Part shown: positions 11,408 to 20,831 of the stretch, in pieces
How positions within the stretch are numbered: the stretch's first letter is position 1
Layout of the letters: each line of letters starts with the position of its first letter
DNA from: Sabulicella glaciei
Lineage (GTDB): Bacteria; Pseudomonadota; Alphaproteobacteria; Acetobacterales; Acetobacteraceae
DNA: 64,000 nucleotides
Direction of reading: 5' to 3'
Assembly: GCF_026183895.1 (NCBI RefSeq)
Contig: NZ_JAPFQI010000012.1
Span: 62,001-126,000 of the forward strand
Notes under the pieces: model-generated
Databases searched by the model: none
Seen by the model: the letters and a program-made list of their open reading frames with translations, nothing else
What the model was told of the DNA's origin: nothing
Translations under genes and position numbers: made by a program

Positions 11408-12780
11408 GCGGAAGCCTTCCCACCGGCGGCATCCAGCGCGCGGATGACCGCCGCCATCCGCATGCCGAGTGAGCCCTTGACCAGAACGGCGTCCCCGTCG
11501 CGCAACGCGGCCACGAGCTGGGGCGCAAGGGCCTCGGACGTGTCCGCCCAGAAGCCCTGCCGCGCGGGGGGGATGCCAGCGAAGAGGCGGCCCATCAAGG
11601 GGCCGCAGGCAAAGACCAGATCGGCGTGCGACGCGACTTCCGGAGCGAGGTTTTCGTGCAACGCCGGACCGTGGCTTCCCATTTCCAGCATGTCGCCGAG
11701 CGCGACGATGCGCCGCTTGGCCTTCTGTGCCGCCAGCACCCCCAGCGCCGCGCGCAGCGCCGTGTCGCTGCTGTTGTAGCTTTCGTCCAGCAGCAGGGCG
11801 ACGCCGCCATCCCGGGTGGCGATGCGGCGCATCTCGCCCCGGCCGGCCCCGGCACCAAAGCCCTCCAGCGCTGCCGCCGCCAGCCCGGCGTCGCCGCCCG
11901 CCGCCTGGATCGCGGCCAGCGCGGCCAGCGCGTTCAGCGCCATGTGCCTGCCGGGCTGGGACAGGGACAGGGTCACGTGGCGGCCGGACAGGGAAAAGGT
12001 GGCGGTGGAGGAAGCCTCGCCACCCGCGAATTCCAGCATCCGCGCCTCGCATTCCGGCCCCTCGCCGAAACCGATGACGCGCGCGCCGTATCCGGCGGCC
12101 ACCGCGGACATGCGGGCGAAATGGGGGCTCTCGGCGGGCAGCACCGCCACCCCGCCCGGCACGAGTCCGGCGGCGATGTCGGCCTTTTCCTCCGCGATCG
12201 CCTCCTGGCTGCCCAGGTGCCCGATATGCGCCGTGCCCACATTGGTCACCACCACCACATGCGGCCGGGCGAGGCGCGACAGCGGCGCGATCTCGCCGCG
12301 ATGGTTCATGCCCATCTCCACCGCCGCCCATTCCGCGTCGCGCGGCATCCGGGCGAGGGTGAGGGGCACGCCCCAGTGGTTGTTGTGGCTCGCCGCGTTG
12401 GCATGGGTCGGGCCGAGGCCGGCACAGGCGCGGCGCAGCATCTCCTTGGTCGTGGTCTTGCCCACGCTGCCGGTCACGCCGATGACGCGCGCGCCGGAGC
12501 GCATGCGGCCGGCGGCGCCCAGCGCGGTCAGCCCGGCCAGCGTGTCGGCGACGCGCAGCGTGGGGCCGGGCGGCACGTCACGGTCCACCATGGCGGCGGC
12601 CCCGGCGGCGAAGGCCTGCGCCACGAAATCGTGCCCGTCCCGCTCCGCCCGCAGTGCCACGAACAGGTCGCCCGGCTGGACGGTGCGGGTGTCGATCGAG
12701 ATGCCGTTCGCGGCGAGCGCGTCGTCGCATTCCCCGCCCGTCGCCTCGCGCAGCTCTGCGGCGGTCCAGAGGGGGGTCAT
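11404..12780 (-). CDS. murF: UDP-MurNAc-tripeptide--D-Ala-D-Ala ligase MurF
   Basis: Mur ligase that attaches the D-Ala-D-Ala made by Ddl, completing the pentapeptide. 458 residues from [16 protein letters not shown]. The substrate-binding start [27 protein letters not shown]-loop [47 protein letters not shown] (broken by family-typical residues) and the C-terminal [16 protein letters not shown] all match. It overlaps murE by 4 bases. Confidence 0.97.
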   Translation of the reverse strand: MTPLWTAAELREATGGECDDALAANGISIDTRTVQPGDLFVALRAERDGHDFVAQAFAAGAAAMVDRDVPPGPTLRVADTLAGLTALGAAGRMRSGARVIGVTGSVGKTTTKEMLRRACAGLGPTHANAASHNNHWGVPLTLARMPRDAEWAAVEMGMNHRGEIAPLSRLARPHVVVVTNVGTAHIGHLGSQEAIAEEKADIAAGLVPGGVAVLPAESPHFARMSAVAAGYGARVIGFGEGPECEARMLEFAGGEASSTATFSLSGRHVTLSLSQPGRHMALNALAALAAIQAAGGDAGLAAAALEGFGAGAGRGEMRRIATRDGGVALLLDESYNSSDTALRAALGVLAAQKAKRRIVALGDMLEMGSHGPALHENLAPEVASHADLVFACGPLMGRLFAGIPPARQGFWADTSEALAPQLVAALRDGDAVLVKGSLGMRMAAVIRALDAAGGKASA

Positions 12781-14207
12781 GCGCGCGCTCCGGCGAGGCG
12801 GCGCACCACCTCGACATCGTCGAAGGGAAGGGTGACGCCCGCGATCGTCTGGCCCTGCTCGTGCCCCTTGCCGGCCACGGCCAGCACGTCGCCCGGGCCA
12901 AGCGCGTCCAGGGCGCGGGCGATCGCCGCCTCCCGCGCGCCCGCATCCACGGCGCCGGGGGCACCCTCCAGCACGGCGCGACGGATGTCGGCCGGGTCCT
13001 CCGAGCGGGGGTTGTCGTCCGTCACCCAGACACGGTCGGCGCCATGCGCGGCGGCCTCGCCCATCAGGGGGCGCTTGCCGGGATCGCGATCGCCTCCGGC
13101 GCCAAACAGCACGTGCAGCCGCGCGCCCTTCGCCACATGCGGGCGCAGCGCGGCGAGGAGGCGGGTGAGCGCATCGGGGGTGTGGGCGTAGTCCACGAAG
13201 ACCGCGGCGCCATTGGGCAGGGTGGCGGCCAGCTCCATCCGACCCCGCACCCCGGTCAGGCGCGGCAGCAGGCCGAGCGGGTCCGCGAGGCCGAGGGCCG
13301 GGGCCAAGGCGACGGCGAGGGCAGCATTCTCCGCCTGGAAGCGGCCGGGAATGCGAAGCTCCACCTCGCGTCCGGCGATGCGGGCCACCTGCCCGTCCGG
13401 CAGGGGGCGCCAGTCCTCTACTGCCGCCTCCCGCCATTCGAGGCGACGGCGCGTGGCGACCGCGCGCAGTGCGTCCCGCGTTTCCCCGTCCATGCCCGCA
13501 CCGGCGGCCGCGATGGCGCCTTGCGGCAGCAGCGCCTCGAACAGGCGCAGCTTGGCCTCGCGATAGGCGGGGAGGGAGCCGTGGTAGTCGAGGTGGTCGC
13601 GCGTCAGGTTGGTGAAGCCGGCACCGGCAAGCCGCACCCCGTCGAGGCGCCGCTGGTCCAGCCCGTGCGACGAGGCCTCCATGGCCAGCCGCGTCACCCT
13701 CGCGCCGTCGAGGGCAGCCAGCGTCGCATGGAGCGTGACCGGGTCGGGCGTGGTGAGGGAAGGCCCGGGCGGGAAGCCCGGCGCGAGGAGGCCCAGCGTG
13801 CCGAGCGACGCCGCCTTGTGCCCGGCCAGCTCCGCCATCTGCCGCAGGAAGTCGGCGGTGCTGGTCTTGCCGTTGGTGCCCGTCACCGCGACCGCGAATT
13901 CCGGCTGCCCGGGCGTCAGCCGCGCTGCGGCAAGGGCGAGCGCCCGGCGCGGATCGGCGGCGAGGAGCAGTGGGCGCGGCGGAACGCCCTCCGGCCAGGT
14001 CGTCCCTTCGGGCGCGACGACGGCGACGGCGCCGCGTTCCACCGCGCCGCCGATATGGGCGCGGCCGTCGTGGCGGCTGCCGGGCAGGGCGAAGAAGACG
14101 GTGCCCGGGCCGACGTCGCGGCTATCGGCGGTCAGGCGGGTGAAGCACGCATCCGCCGCTGCTTCGGGAACCGCGACACCGCAGCCGCGCAGGTCATCGA
14201 GCCGCAC
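12777..14207 (-). CDS. murE: UDP-MurNAc-dipeptide--meso-DAP ligase MurE
   Basis: Adds the third residue of the stem peptide. The segment VTDDNPRSEDPADIRRA carries the DNPR motif that marks meso-diaminopimelate specificity rather than lysine, as expected for a Gram-negative. The P-loop is VAVTGTNGKTSTADFLRQM; MEASSHGLDQRRLDGV and NLTRDHLDYHGS follow. The start is a GTG (14205-14207) inside the last codons of ftsI, with a 14-base overlap. 476 residues, the usual size. Confidence 0.96.
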   Translation of the reverse strand: MRLDDLRGCGVAVPEAAADACFTRLTADSRDVGPGTVFFALPGSRHDGRAHIGGAVERGAVAVVAPEGTTWPEGVPPRPLLLAADPRRALALAAARLTPGQPEFAVAVTGTNGKTSTADFLRQMAELAGHKAASLGTLGLLAPGFPPGPSLTTPDPVTLHATLAALDGARVTRLAMEASSHGLDQRRLDGVRLAGAGFTNLTRDHLDYHGSLPAYREAKLRLFEALLPQGAIAAAGAGMDGETRDALRAVATRRRLEWREAAVEDWRPLPDGQVARIAGREVELRIPGRFQAENAALAVALAPALGLADPLGLLPRLTGVRGRMELAATLPNGAAVFVDYAHTPDALTRLLAALRPHVAKGARLHVLFGAGGDRDPGKRPLMGEAAAHGADRVWVTDDNPRSEDPADIRRAVLEGAPGAVDAGAREAAIARALDALGPGDVLAVAGKGHEQGQTIAGVTLPFDDVEVVRRLAGARA

Positions 14208-16167
14208 GGCCGGACTCGGGGCTCATCCCGTGGATGACGAGGCGCGGCATCGCCACCCCATCCCCGGCATCGGTGCGGCGCAGCGGCGCCTGGCTGGGCT
14301 CGAAGCCCGGCGGCGGCACGGCGGTGCGGGGCGCCAGGGTCGGCGCGGGGCGCGGGGCGGGGGTGGACTGTGCGGCGGGCTGGACACGCGGCACCGCTGC
14401 CGGGCGGCCCGGCTGAAGGGGAAGGGCGATGGTGGCCTGGATCTGCTGCTGCCGCTCGATTTCCGGCACCATGCCGAGGATGGGTGCCGTGCGCTCCAGC
14501 ACGCGGCGCGCGGTGGGGGCGGCAACGACGCCTGCCGTGGCGAAGCCGCCCGTGTCGGCGCGGGGCTTCGGCTCGTCCACCATGATGTACATGGAGTAGC
14601 GCGGCGCGTTCATCGGAAAGGCGCCGACGAAGGCGGAGATGCGGCGGTTCTCGATGTACACGCCGCGGTCATTGAGCTTCTGCGCCGTGCCGGTCTTGCC
14701 GCCGATGAAGTAGCCGGGACTTTCGGAGGAACGGGCGGAACCGTCCGTCACCGCCACACGCATCAGCCGGCGCATCTGCTCCGAGGTGCGCTCGGAGATC
14801 ACGCGCACCCCCTGGCGCTCCACCCCCTCGGGCTGGGCGATGACGGTGGGCGGGCGGAGGATGCCGCCATTGGCCAGGGCGCTGGTGGCGGTGATGACGT
14901 GCAGCGGCGTGACGGAGATGCCGTGGCCGAAGCCGATCGTCATCGTGTTGACGTCGCGCCAGTTGCGCTGGGAGGGCGCGAGGGGCACCGCCGCCTCGGG
15001 CAGTTCCACCGAGAGGCGCTGCAGCAGCCCCATCCGGCCGATGAACTCGCGGTGCCGGGTCGGCCCGACCGTCATCGCCATGTGCGCGGTGGCGAGGTTG
15101 GAGGAGTAGGCGATGATCTCCGGCAGGGCGAGCCAGCGATTCTTGCCGCGGAAGTCGTTGATGGTGTGCCGCCCGATCCGGATGGGGCGCGAGGCGTCAA
15201 AGCCGGAATGCAGCTGCACCGTTCCGAGGTCGAGGGCCATGGCGGAGGTGAGCAGCTTGAAGGTCGAGCCGGGCTCGTAGACGCCAGTGACGGCGCGGTT
15301 GAAGCGCTGCTCCGCCGGAGCGTGGGCGAGGTCGGAGGCCGCGAAGTCGGGCAGGGACACCATGCCCAGCACCTCGGCGGTGTGGACGTCCATCATGATG
15401 GCCGCGCCGCCGATGCCGCTGAACCGGTCGATCGCCCATTCCAGCGCCTCGCGCAGCTCGCGCTGGATGCGGATGTCGATGGAGAGGCGCAGCGGGGCGC
15501 GGGACACGCGCAGCCGTTCGTCGAACCATTTCTCGACGCCGGCGATGCCCACCCCGTCCACGTCCACCACGCCCAGCACGTGGGCGGCGTCGCGGCCGCG
15601 CGGATAGGTCCGGCGCTCGGCCGTCTCGAAGTGGAGGCCGAGGATGCCCAGGTCGTTGATCGCCTGTTCCTGGCGCGGCGTGATGAAGCGGTCGATGTAG
15701 GCGAATTGCCGCGGCGGGGAGAGGCGCTGGATCAGGCGATCCCGCTCCAGGTGCGGCAGGATGCGGACCAGCTGGTCCGCCACGGCGCGCGGGTCGTCGA
15801 TCTGCGCCGGGCGCGCATAAAGGGCGGTGCCGCGCACCGTCACCGCCAGCACCTCGCCGTTGCGGTCGGTGATCTCGGCGCGGGCGACCGGTGGCTCGAC
15901 CACGGGGGCGGAGCGCGGGGCGGTGGCGATGCGCGAGGCCGCCGGGTCCAGCACGGTGGCGTCCGTCAGCTTGAGCCCGACCGCGGTGAACAGCAGGCCG
16001 AAGCCCGCGGCGGCGAAGAACAGCCTCCCCTTCATGCGCGTGCGCATGAGCGCCTCGCCCGGGGCGACGCGCACGAGGGCCCGGGAGGCGCTTTCCTGCG
16101 GCGGCAGGGGCGCCTCCGGGCGGCCCCGGGGCGCGGCGTCCGGCGAAGGTGGGGGGAGGTGCGTCAC
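14194..16167 (-). CDS. ftsI: Septal transpeptidase FtsI (PBP3, class B penicillin-binding protein)
   Basis: Bitopic D,D-transpeptidase crosslinking septal peptidoglycan. The order is a Pro-rich basic cytoplasmic segment, a membrane helix at about 48-66, a dimerisation/pedestal domain, and a transpeptidase domain with the active-site STFK (Ser301), SSN (355-357) and KTGT (491-494). About 90 residues of Pro/Ala/Arg-rich tail follow the catalytic domain, with no PASTA repeat. The first start is GTG at 16165-16167, three bases after the preceding stop; internal ATGs at residues 41 and 45, just before the membrane helix, are alternatives. It is also the expected beta-lactam target. Confidence 0.95.
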   Translation of the reverse strand: MTHLPPPSPDAAPRGRPEAPLPPQESASRALVRVAPGEALMRTRMKGRLFFAAAGFGLLFTAVGLKLTDATVLDPAASRIATAPRSAPVVEPPVARAEITDRNGEVLAVTVRGTALYARPAQIDDPRAVADQLVRILPHLERDRLIQRLSPPRQFAYIDRFITPRQEQAINDLGILGLHFETAERRTYPRGRDAAHVLGVVDVDGVGIAGVEKWFDERLRVSRAPLRLSIDIRIQRELREALEWAIDRFSGIGGAAIMMDVHTAEVLGMVSLPDFAASDLAHAPAEQRFNRAVTGVYEPGSTFKLLTSAMALDLGTVQLHSGFDASRPIRIGRHTINDFRGKNRWLALPEIIAYSSNLATAHMAMTVGPTRHREFIGRMGLLQRLSVELPEAAVPLAPSQRNWRDVNTMTIGFGHGISVTPLHVITATSALANGGILRPPTVIAQPEGVERQGVRVISERTSEQMRRLMRVAVTDGSARSSESPGYFIGGKTGTAQKLNDRGVYIENRRISAFVGAFPMNAPRYSMYIMVDEPKPRADTGGFATAGVVAAPTARRVLERTAPILGMVPEIERQQQIQATIALPLQPGRPAAVPRVQPAAQSTPAPRPAPTLAPRTAVPPPGFEPSQAPLRRTDAGDGVAMPRLVIHGMSPESGRAAR

Positions 16168-16170
16168 GGA

Positions 16171-17040
16171 TTACCGGCCGAAGGGCACCGGCGGGGGCAG
16201 GGCCATGCCGCCGCCGATAAGCGAGCCGCTGACCTGAATGGGAGCGGCCATCGCGGTGCGGAAGGCGGGTTGCGGGATGGCCGAGTTCGGCGAGGCCGGG
16301 GTGTGGATGACCGGCGGCTGCGCTGGACGCGGCGGCTGGCCGGCGCTGGTGACGGAAGGCAGGGAGGCCATTTCCGTGCGGACGCGGCGCGGGGCGGGGC
16401 GCGGGGCCTCGGCGACCGGGATCTCGGCGCGGACGGGGCGGATGGGGTCGGCCACGCGGGGTGCGGCGCGGGTCGCCTCCGGCACGGCGGCGATCACCAA
16501 CGGGGCAGGCGCCGGGGCGGCCGCGGCGGCGAGCACGGGCGCGGCCGGGGCATCGGCGCGCGGCGCCTCGGGCGCGGGACGCACAGCCTCGGGACGCGGG
16601 GCTTCGGCCATGACGACGGGTGCGGCGGCCGGCGCGGTGGCCGGGGTGGTCGACGGGCGGAAATCGGCGACGGTGAAGACCAGCGCCTCGCCGGGCGCGG
16701 AGGCGAGTTCGGTGCGGGGGCCAAAGCCGGTCGCGACCGGCGTGAAGGCGATGGCCTGCGGCATGCGGCGCTGCGCGTCCTCCAGGCGCTGGAACTGGGC
16801 CGGCTCCATGGGCTGCATGTGCCGCAGGTGGCTGGTCGCCATGTGGCGCAGCCGCTCCTGGTCGTTCAGCCGCGCCCATTCGGCATTCAGGATCTGCGTG
16901 CGGCTCATCTCCGCCTCGGTCTGGCGGCGGATGTCGCGCAGGTCGCGGTCGAGCTGCGCCACCTCCTCCTTCGTCTGGAAGACATAGAAGCCGGCCCCGA
17001 AAAAGGCGGCGAAGGTGATGGCGGTCAGGGGATGGATCAT
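16171..17040 (-). CDS. ftsL: FtsL-like division protein with long Pro/Ala-rich tail
   Basis: The position between rsmH and ftsI and the architecture fit FtsL, the small bitopic protein that pairs with FtsB to activate FtsWI. A membrane helix at residues 5-21 is followed by a polar heptad-like stretch (about 23-70, [17 protein letters not shown]...) suited to coiled-coil formation. Most FtsL proteins are about 90-130 residues; this one is 289, because roughly 160 residues of Pro/Ala/Arg low-complexity sequence follow residue 128. The start ATG at 17038-17040 overlaps rsmH (ATGA). The symbol rests on synteny and topology, since FtsL sequences diverge strongly. Confidence 0.75.
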   Translation of the reverse strand: MIHPLTAITFAAFFGAGFYVFQTKEEVAQLDRDLRDIRRQTEAEMSRTQILNAEWARLNDQERLRHMATSHLRHMQPMEPAQFQRLEDAQRRMPQAIAFTPVATGFGPRTELASAPGEALVFTVADFRPSTTPATAPAAAPVVMAEAPRPEAVRPAPEAPRADAPAAPVLAAAAAPAPAPLVIAAVPEATRAAPRVADPIRPVRAEIPVAEAPRPAPRRVRTEMASLPSVTSAGQPPRPAQPPVIHTPASPNSAIPQPAFRTAMAAPIQVSGSLIGGGMALPPPVPFGR

Positions 17041-17981
17041 GCGGCGGCGCTTTCTGGAAGGCGCTGGAGGGCACGGAGATGGGCGGATCGGGCGCGGGGA
17101 TTGGCCGCGCATTCGCTGTCGGAAGGACGAATGGAGCGGGGCGTCAGCAGCCGGAAGCCTGCGGGGGCTTCGGCGCCCGGCAGCAGGGAGCGGGGGTCGT
17201 GGCGCGAGGCGCCGGGCGTCCGGCCCGCGGCAGTCTGGAATGCGCGCTTCACCAATCGGTCCTCGAGGGAATGAAAGGAGACGACAACGATTCTGCCATC
17301 GGGCGCCATCAGGGAGAGTGCGGATTCCAGCGCACGGGAAACCTCGCCCAGCTCGTCGTTGACGCGAATCCGCAGTGCCTGGAAGGCCCGGGTCGCCGGG
17401 TGGAGGCCCGACGGATCGCGCGGAACCGAGGCGCGAATGATCTCGGCGAGGCGCAGCGTGGTGGTGATGGGGGCTTCCGCTCGGGCGGCAACAATGGCGC
17501 GCGCGATGCGGCGGGAATGACGCTCCTCGCCCAGTTCCCAGATCAGGTCGGCGAGCTCGCGCTCCGGCAGTCCGTTCACGAGGTCGGCCGCGGAGGGGCC
17601 GGCCATCTCCATGCGCATGTCCAGCGGGCCGTCGGACCGGAAGGAGAAGCCGCGATGCGCCTCGTCCAGCTGGAAGGAGGACACGCCGAGGTCCAGCACG
17701 ACGCCGTCCAGCCGGGAAACGCCGCGCGCGGCCAGGTGCTCGGCCATGTCGCCGAACCGGCCTTCGATCAGGTGCAGCCGGCCCGGGTGCCGGGCGGCGA
17801 GGGCGGCGCCGCGCCGGATCGCATCCGGGTCGCGATCCATGGCCCAGAGGGTGCAGGGGGCGGCGTCCAGGATCGCGGAGGCATAGCCGCCGCCGCCGAG
17901 GGTGCCGTCCAGGATCACCTCGCCGGCCTGGGGGGACAAGGTCGCCAGCACTTCGTGGAGGAGGACAGGGACGTGGCTCAT
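17037..17981 (-). CDS. rsmH: 16S rRNA m4C1402 methyltransferase RsmH (MraW)
   Basis: SAM-dependent methylase of 16S rRNA C1402. Starts [20 protein letters not shown] at 17981, overlapping the mraZ stop (ATGA); the longer frame upstream belongs to the mraZ region. The SAM loop is [36 protein letters not shown] and [16 protein letters not shown] are family signatures. 314 residues, normal length. Confidence 0.97.
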   Translation of the reverse strand: MSHVPVLLHEVLATLSPQAGEVILDGTLGGGGYASAILDAAPCTLWAMDRDPDAIRRGAALAARHPGRLHLIEGRFGDMAEHLAARGVSRLDGVVLDLGVSSFQLDEAHRGFSFRSDGPLDMRMEMAGPSAADLVNGLPERELADLIWELGEERHSRRIARAIVAARAEAPITTTLRLAEIIRASVPRDPSGLHPATRAFQALRIRVNDELGEVSRALESALSLMAPDGRIVVVSFHSLEDRLVKRAFQTAAGRTPGASRHDPRSLLPGAEAPAGFRLLTPRSIRPSDSECAANPRARSAHLRALQRLPESAAA

Positions 17982-18424
17982 GCCCCGCTCCCTTCGGCCT
18001 TGGCGCGGGCACGGGCGGCCATGCGCTCGCGCGCCGCGGCGATCTGCGCCTCGGCCGCGTCGGGCTCCCAAAGCTCGAAATACTCGCCCCTTCCCATGAA
18101 GGTCACGGCGGCGGACAGCGAAGCGTGGTCCAGCAGGTCGCGGGGGAGAACCATGCGGCCTTCGGGGTCGGGGGCGATGTCGAGCACGTCGGCGAGGAGG
18201 GCGTAGGCGATGGCGTCATCCTCCTCCGTCGGTTCGTCGAGGGGGCTGACGGCGCGCGCGGCGGCGTCGAAATGCGAGGCCGGCCAGGCTTCGATGCAGG
18301 GGTGGCGGGTGGAGCGGCGCAGGACCAGGCCCTCGCCGGCGAGGCGGGCACGGAACGGGGCAGGCACGCTGACGCGGGCCTTCGCGTCCAGCTTGTTGGT
18401 GAACTTGCCCCGGAACTGGGTCAT
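17978..18424 (-). CDS. mraZ: Transcriptional regulator MraZ
   Basis: Ring-forming AbrB-like DNA-binding protein that opens dcw clusters and in studied species represses its own promoter. The 148-residue product starts [20 protein letters not shown] and has two copies of the SpoVT/AbrB-like motif, the second at [19 protein letters not shown]. The start at 18424 was chosen because the family begins here; the open frame continues 38 codons upstream without similarity. The RNA leader upstream is long and GC-rich. Confidence 0.95.
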   Translation of the reverse strand: MTQFRGKFTNKLDAKARVSVPAPFRARLAGEGLVLRRSTRHPCIEAWPASHFDAAARAVSPLDEPTEEDDAIAYALLADVLDIAPDPEGRMVLPRDLLDHASLSAAVTFMGRGEYFELWEPDAAEAQIAAARERMAARARAKAEGSGA

Positions 18425-18655
18425 CTGCGCCCGGATGCCCCCCCGTTGCAGACCGCAGTGAACCGCCATTGGCGCGGGGCGCCTCCGGGGTGTGCGATCA
18501 CGTCCTCGCCACGGGGGAGAGACCGGGCCGCCCCCCACGCGTTGGGGTGGGGAGCAGCGGCCGACGAGGCCCCCCGACCTCGCCGGCTCGCCCGACCAGC
18601 CCGTCAGTGCCGCCCGCCCCCCCGAGCGAGATGTGGCCCCAACTGGGCTGTAATG

Positions 18656-18684
18656 GTTCTACGTGGGCCGTGATGGGAGCGCAA
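18656..18684 (-). promoter_or_regulatory. Possible promoter for mraZ and the dcw cluster
   Basis: On the minus strand TTGCGC (18679-18684) and TAGAAC (18656-18661) are separated by 17 bases. The match to the sigma-70 consensus is partial, and other loose pairs exist within the AT-rich island just upstream (for example TTGAAC at about 18738). If used, it gives a leader of about 225 bases before mraZ. Confidence 0.3.
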
Positions 18685-18856
18685 GGGATAATGCTTGGGC
18701 CCCCTTTGCCGCAATTTTGTTATAAATGATTTGGTTCAAGGAGTTACGAGAGGTTTTTAAGGGTTTGTACGGAATGGTCCTTGGGGCGGCTTCCGCCAGT
18801 GGCCAAGCTGCCACAGGGAACAAAAAAGAAACTTTGTGACTTGCCAGTGACGTGCT

Positions 18857-18874
18857 TGCGGCCTGCATGCCGCA
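18857..18874 (-). terminator. Possible 3' hairpin of the RNase P RNA transcript
   Basis: A perfect 6-bp inverted repeat, TGCGGC/GCCGCA with a 6-base loop, lies 10 bases past the mature rnpB 3' end. A T-rich run on the minus strand (plus-strand A-run 18822-18827) follows only about 30 bases later, so this is not a textbook intrinsic terminator. Confidence 0.3.
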
Positions 18875-18884
18875 GCAGGAAAGT

Positions 18885-19280
18885 GGTGCCGGAAGGCCTG
18901 TAAGCCGGGTTCTGTCCAGCCCTTTCGGGCCTGTGCGACCATTCCTCTGGAGCCAGCGTCGCCGCTGGCTTCGCGCGGCCAACCCGGAGGGCGGGGCGGG
19001 AACCCCCTGCCTTTCGGCAGCCCTCCCTATTCGGCCTTGCTCCCGGTGGGGTTTGCCGTGCCGCCGCCATTGCTGGAAGCGCGGTGGGCCCTTACCCCAC
19101 CGTTTCACCCTTGCCTGGAGGCCTTGCGGCGTCCGGGCGGTCTGTTCTCTGTGGCACTTTCCCTGAGGGACTCGCGCCCCCCGCCGGCCATTGGCCGGCA
19201 CCGTCTTCCCGTGGAGCCCGGACTTTCCTCCAGCGCGCGATCGCTCGACGCGCCAGCGGTCGCCCGGCCTCCCGGCACCG
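18885..19280 (-). ncRNA. rnpB: RNase P RNA (class A)
   Basis: Catalytic RNA that matures tRNA 5' ends. On the minus strand the universal P4 5' half GGAGGAAAGTCCGGGCTCC lies at about 19215 and its 3' partner ACAGAACCCGGCTTAC at about 18903. The ends were set by the P1 helix: GGTGCCGGGAGGCC (19279 downwards) pairs with GGCCTTCCGGCACC ending at 18885. The length of about 396 nt suits a proteobacterial type A RNA. Exact ends are uncertain by a few bases. The gene starts about 30 bases after the amidase stop. Confidence 0.95.
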
Positions 19281-19312
19281 GGGCGGGAGATGGGGCCGAC
19301 GGCCGGTCCCGG

Positions 19313-20026
19313 TCAAGCCCGGCGGGCGAGGCCCAGCGCCGAGAGAAGGCCGTTCATGCGGGCGAGGGTCGCGGAATCGGCGACGCCGTCCACCCGCTCC
19401 GGCCGCCAGTGACGCTGGAAGGCGGAAACCAGCACCGGCAGCGGAAGATCGGTGCGGTAGCCGATTCGCCCCAGCAGGGTGAGCGGGTCGCCCTTCGCCG
19501 CCCCGTCGCGGCGCGGCCACACCCCGATGCCGAGCGAGGCAAGGCCCCGCCAGTCGAATCGCTCGCCGGGATCCTGCTTGCGGTCGGGGGCGATGTCGCT
19601 GTGCGCCACCACGTTGCGCGGCTCGATGCCCGGGCGGCGGGCCAGGATGTCGAGGCACAACTCCGCCACCGCGCCCATCTGCAGCGCGGGGAAGTCGCGA
19701 TAGCCCCATTCGTGGCCGGGATTCACGATCTCGATGCCGATGGAATGGGCGTTCAGCGCCTCCCGCCCCCGCCAGGACGAGGTCCCGGCATGGCGGGCGC
19801 GCCGATCCTCCGGCACGAGGCGGAAGATCTCACCATCCTCCTCGACGAGGTAGTGGGAGGACACCACCGCCGCCGGGTCGCGCAGCCGGGTCAGCGCCTC
19901 CGCGCCCGATCGCATGCCGGTGTAGTGCAGCACGATCATGTCCACCGCCGTGCCGTCGGGGCGCGGGTCGTGGTTGGGGGAAGGAAGCTCCGTGACCCGA
20001 AGCCCGCCGACGAGGGGAAGCGTCAA
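19313..20026 (-). CDS. N-acetylmuramoyl-L-alanine amidase, AmpD/AmiD type
   Basis: Zn-dependent Amidase_2 enzyme cleaving the MurNAc-L-Ala bond. The likely zinc ligands are His in MIVLHYTGM, His in VVAHSDIAPDRKQDPG and the Asp at the end of that motif; NAHSIGIEIVNPGHEWGY is typical. A C-terminal helical stretch resembles a peptidoglycan-binding domain. There is no signal peptide, which favours a cytoplasmic role in recycling anhydro-muropeptides. No ATG lies before the conserved PSPNHDPRP; the only fitting start is TTG at 20024-20026, 8 bases after GGGAG and overlapping the upstream gene as TTGA. Confidence 0.88.
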   Translation of the reverse strand: MTLPLVGGLRVTELPSPNHDPRPDGTAVDMIVLHYTGMRSGAEALTRLRDPAAVVSSHYLVEEDGEIFRLVPEDRRARHAGTSSWRGREALNAHSIGIEIVNPGHEWGYRDFPALQMGAVAELCLDILARRPGIEPRNVVAHSDIAPDRKQDPGERFDWRGLASLGIGVWPRRDGAAKGDPLTLLGRIGYRTDLPLPVLVSAFQRHWRPERVDGVADSATLARMNGLLSALGLARRA

Positions 20027-20775
20027 AGCCTCCGCTCCCGCTTGATCCGGTCCCAGGCGGCGTTGATCTCGGCCACCTTGTCGGTCGCGCGCTTGACGAA
20101 CTCGGCCGGCACCCCGCGCGAGGCAAGGGCGTCCGGATGATTCTCCCGCATCAGCCGGCGCCAGGCGGCGCGGACTTCCTCATCCGTCGCGTTGGCGGGC
20201 AAGCCCAGCACCTTGTAGGGGTCGATGCCCGGCGTATCCCCGGCACCCGGCCGAGCCGCGCCGTCGCGCGCCCGCTCCCAGGACCGCGCCTCCAGCCCGA
20301 AGCCGAGCTGGACGCGCTGGAGAAAGCGCACCTCGCCCTTCGTGAGGGAGCCATCGGCGCGGGCGATCTGGAACAGCGCCGCCAGCACGTCCTCCAGCAT
20401 CGCCTTGTTGTCGGCGAAGGCCTCGCCCAGCCGGTCGGCGAAGGGCTCGAAATCCGTGGCGCTCTGCTTGGCCTCGTCGAAAAGCCGCGCGACGTCGCGC
20501 ATGTTCTCCGGAGGGATGCGGAACAAGCGCTTGAAAGCGTTGATCTCTTCCCGCTTCACCGGCCCGTCGCACTTGGCCAGCTTGGCCGAGAGCACGACGA
20601 CGGAGATGGCGAAGAGCTGCTCACGCGAGCCGAGCAGGGCGGCGAGGTTGGCCGCACCGGGGCCCAGCTGCGCCGAGTCGGCCGCGTGGCCCGCGGCTGC
20701 GCCGAGCACGGCGCCCAGGGGTCCGCCGGTCGCGAAGCCCGCAATGCCCCCGATGATCTTGCCCCAGAAACTCAC
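20023..20775 (-). CDS. TerB-like and J-domain protein (DjlA-like)
   Basis: The 250-residue product has a glycine-zipper-like hydrophobic N-terminus (IIGGIAGFATGGPLGAVLGAAAG split at residue 20), a TerB-like helical domain (about 45-150: LAKCDGPVKREEINAFKRLF, IARADGSLTKGEVRFL) and a C-terminal J domain with DPYKVLGL, AWRRLMRENHPD (HPD intact) and EINAAWDRIK. This is the layout of DjlA-type DnaK co-chaperones; the N-terminus may anchor it in the membrane. The start is GTG at 20775 (VSFWGKIIGG). The amidase start overlaps its stop, so the two are likely coupled. Confidence 0.85.
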   Translation of the reverse strand: MSFWGKIIGGIAGFATGGPLGAVLGAAAGHAADSAQLGPGAANLAALLGSREQLFAISVVVLSAKLAKCDGPVKREEINAFKRLFRIPPENMRDVARLFDEAKQSATDFEPFADRLGEAFADNKAMLEDVLAALFQIARADGSLTKGEVRFLQRVQLGFGLEARSWERARDGAARPGAGDTPGIDPYKVLGLPANATDEEVRAAWRRLMRENHPDALASRGVPAEFVKRATDKVAEINAAWDRIKRERRL

Positions 20776-20831
20776 CGCCCGCCCTTTCCGTGCCCCCGGT
20801 CCATAGCATGTGGGCATGGGAAGGGGCAGCG

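Larger units (their letters stand above)
18425..18884. other. Non-coding leader and promoter region of the dcw cluster
   Basis: 460 bases without a convincing gene between mraZ and rnpB, both minus. Next to mraZ it is extremely GC-rich, with a small inverted repeat CCCCA-CGCGT-TGGGG at 18533-18547. About 18711-18780 is a conspicuous AT-rich island, the only one of this kind in the window, which probably carries the main dcw promoter. 18785-18797 (GGCGG-CTT-CCGCC) and 18799-18814 (GTGGC/GCCAC) are short hairpins of unknown use. Confidence 0.6.

Noticed and set aside
18580-18660. MraZ-binding boxes (repeated GGG motifs) upstream of mraZ
   Set aside because: CGGG repeats are present but their spacing is irregular and such runs are expected by chance here.
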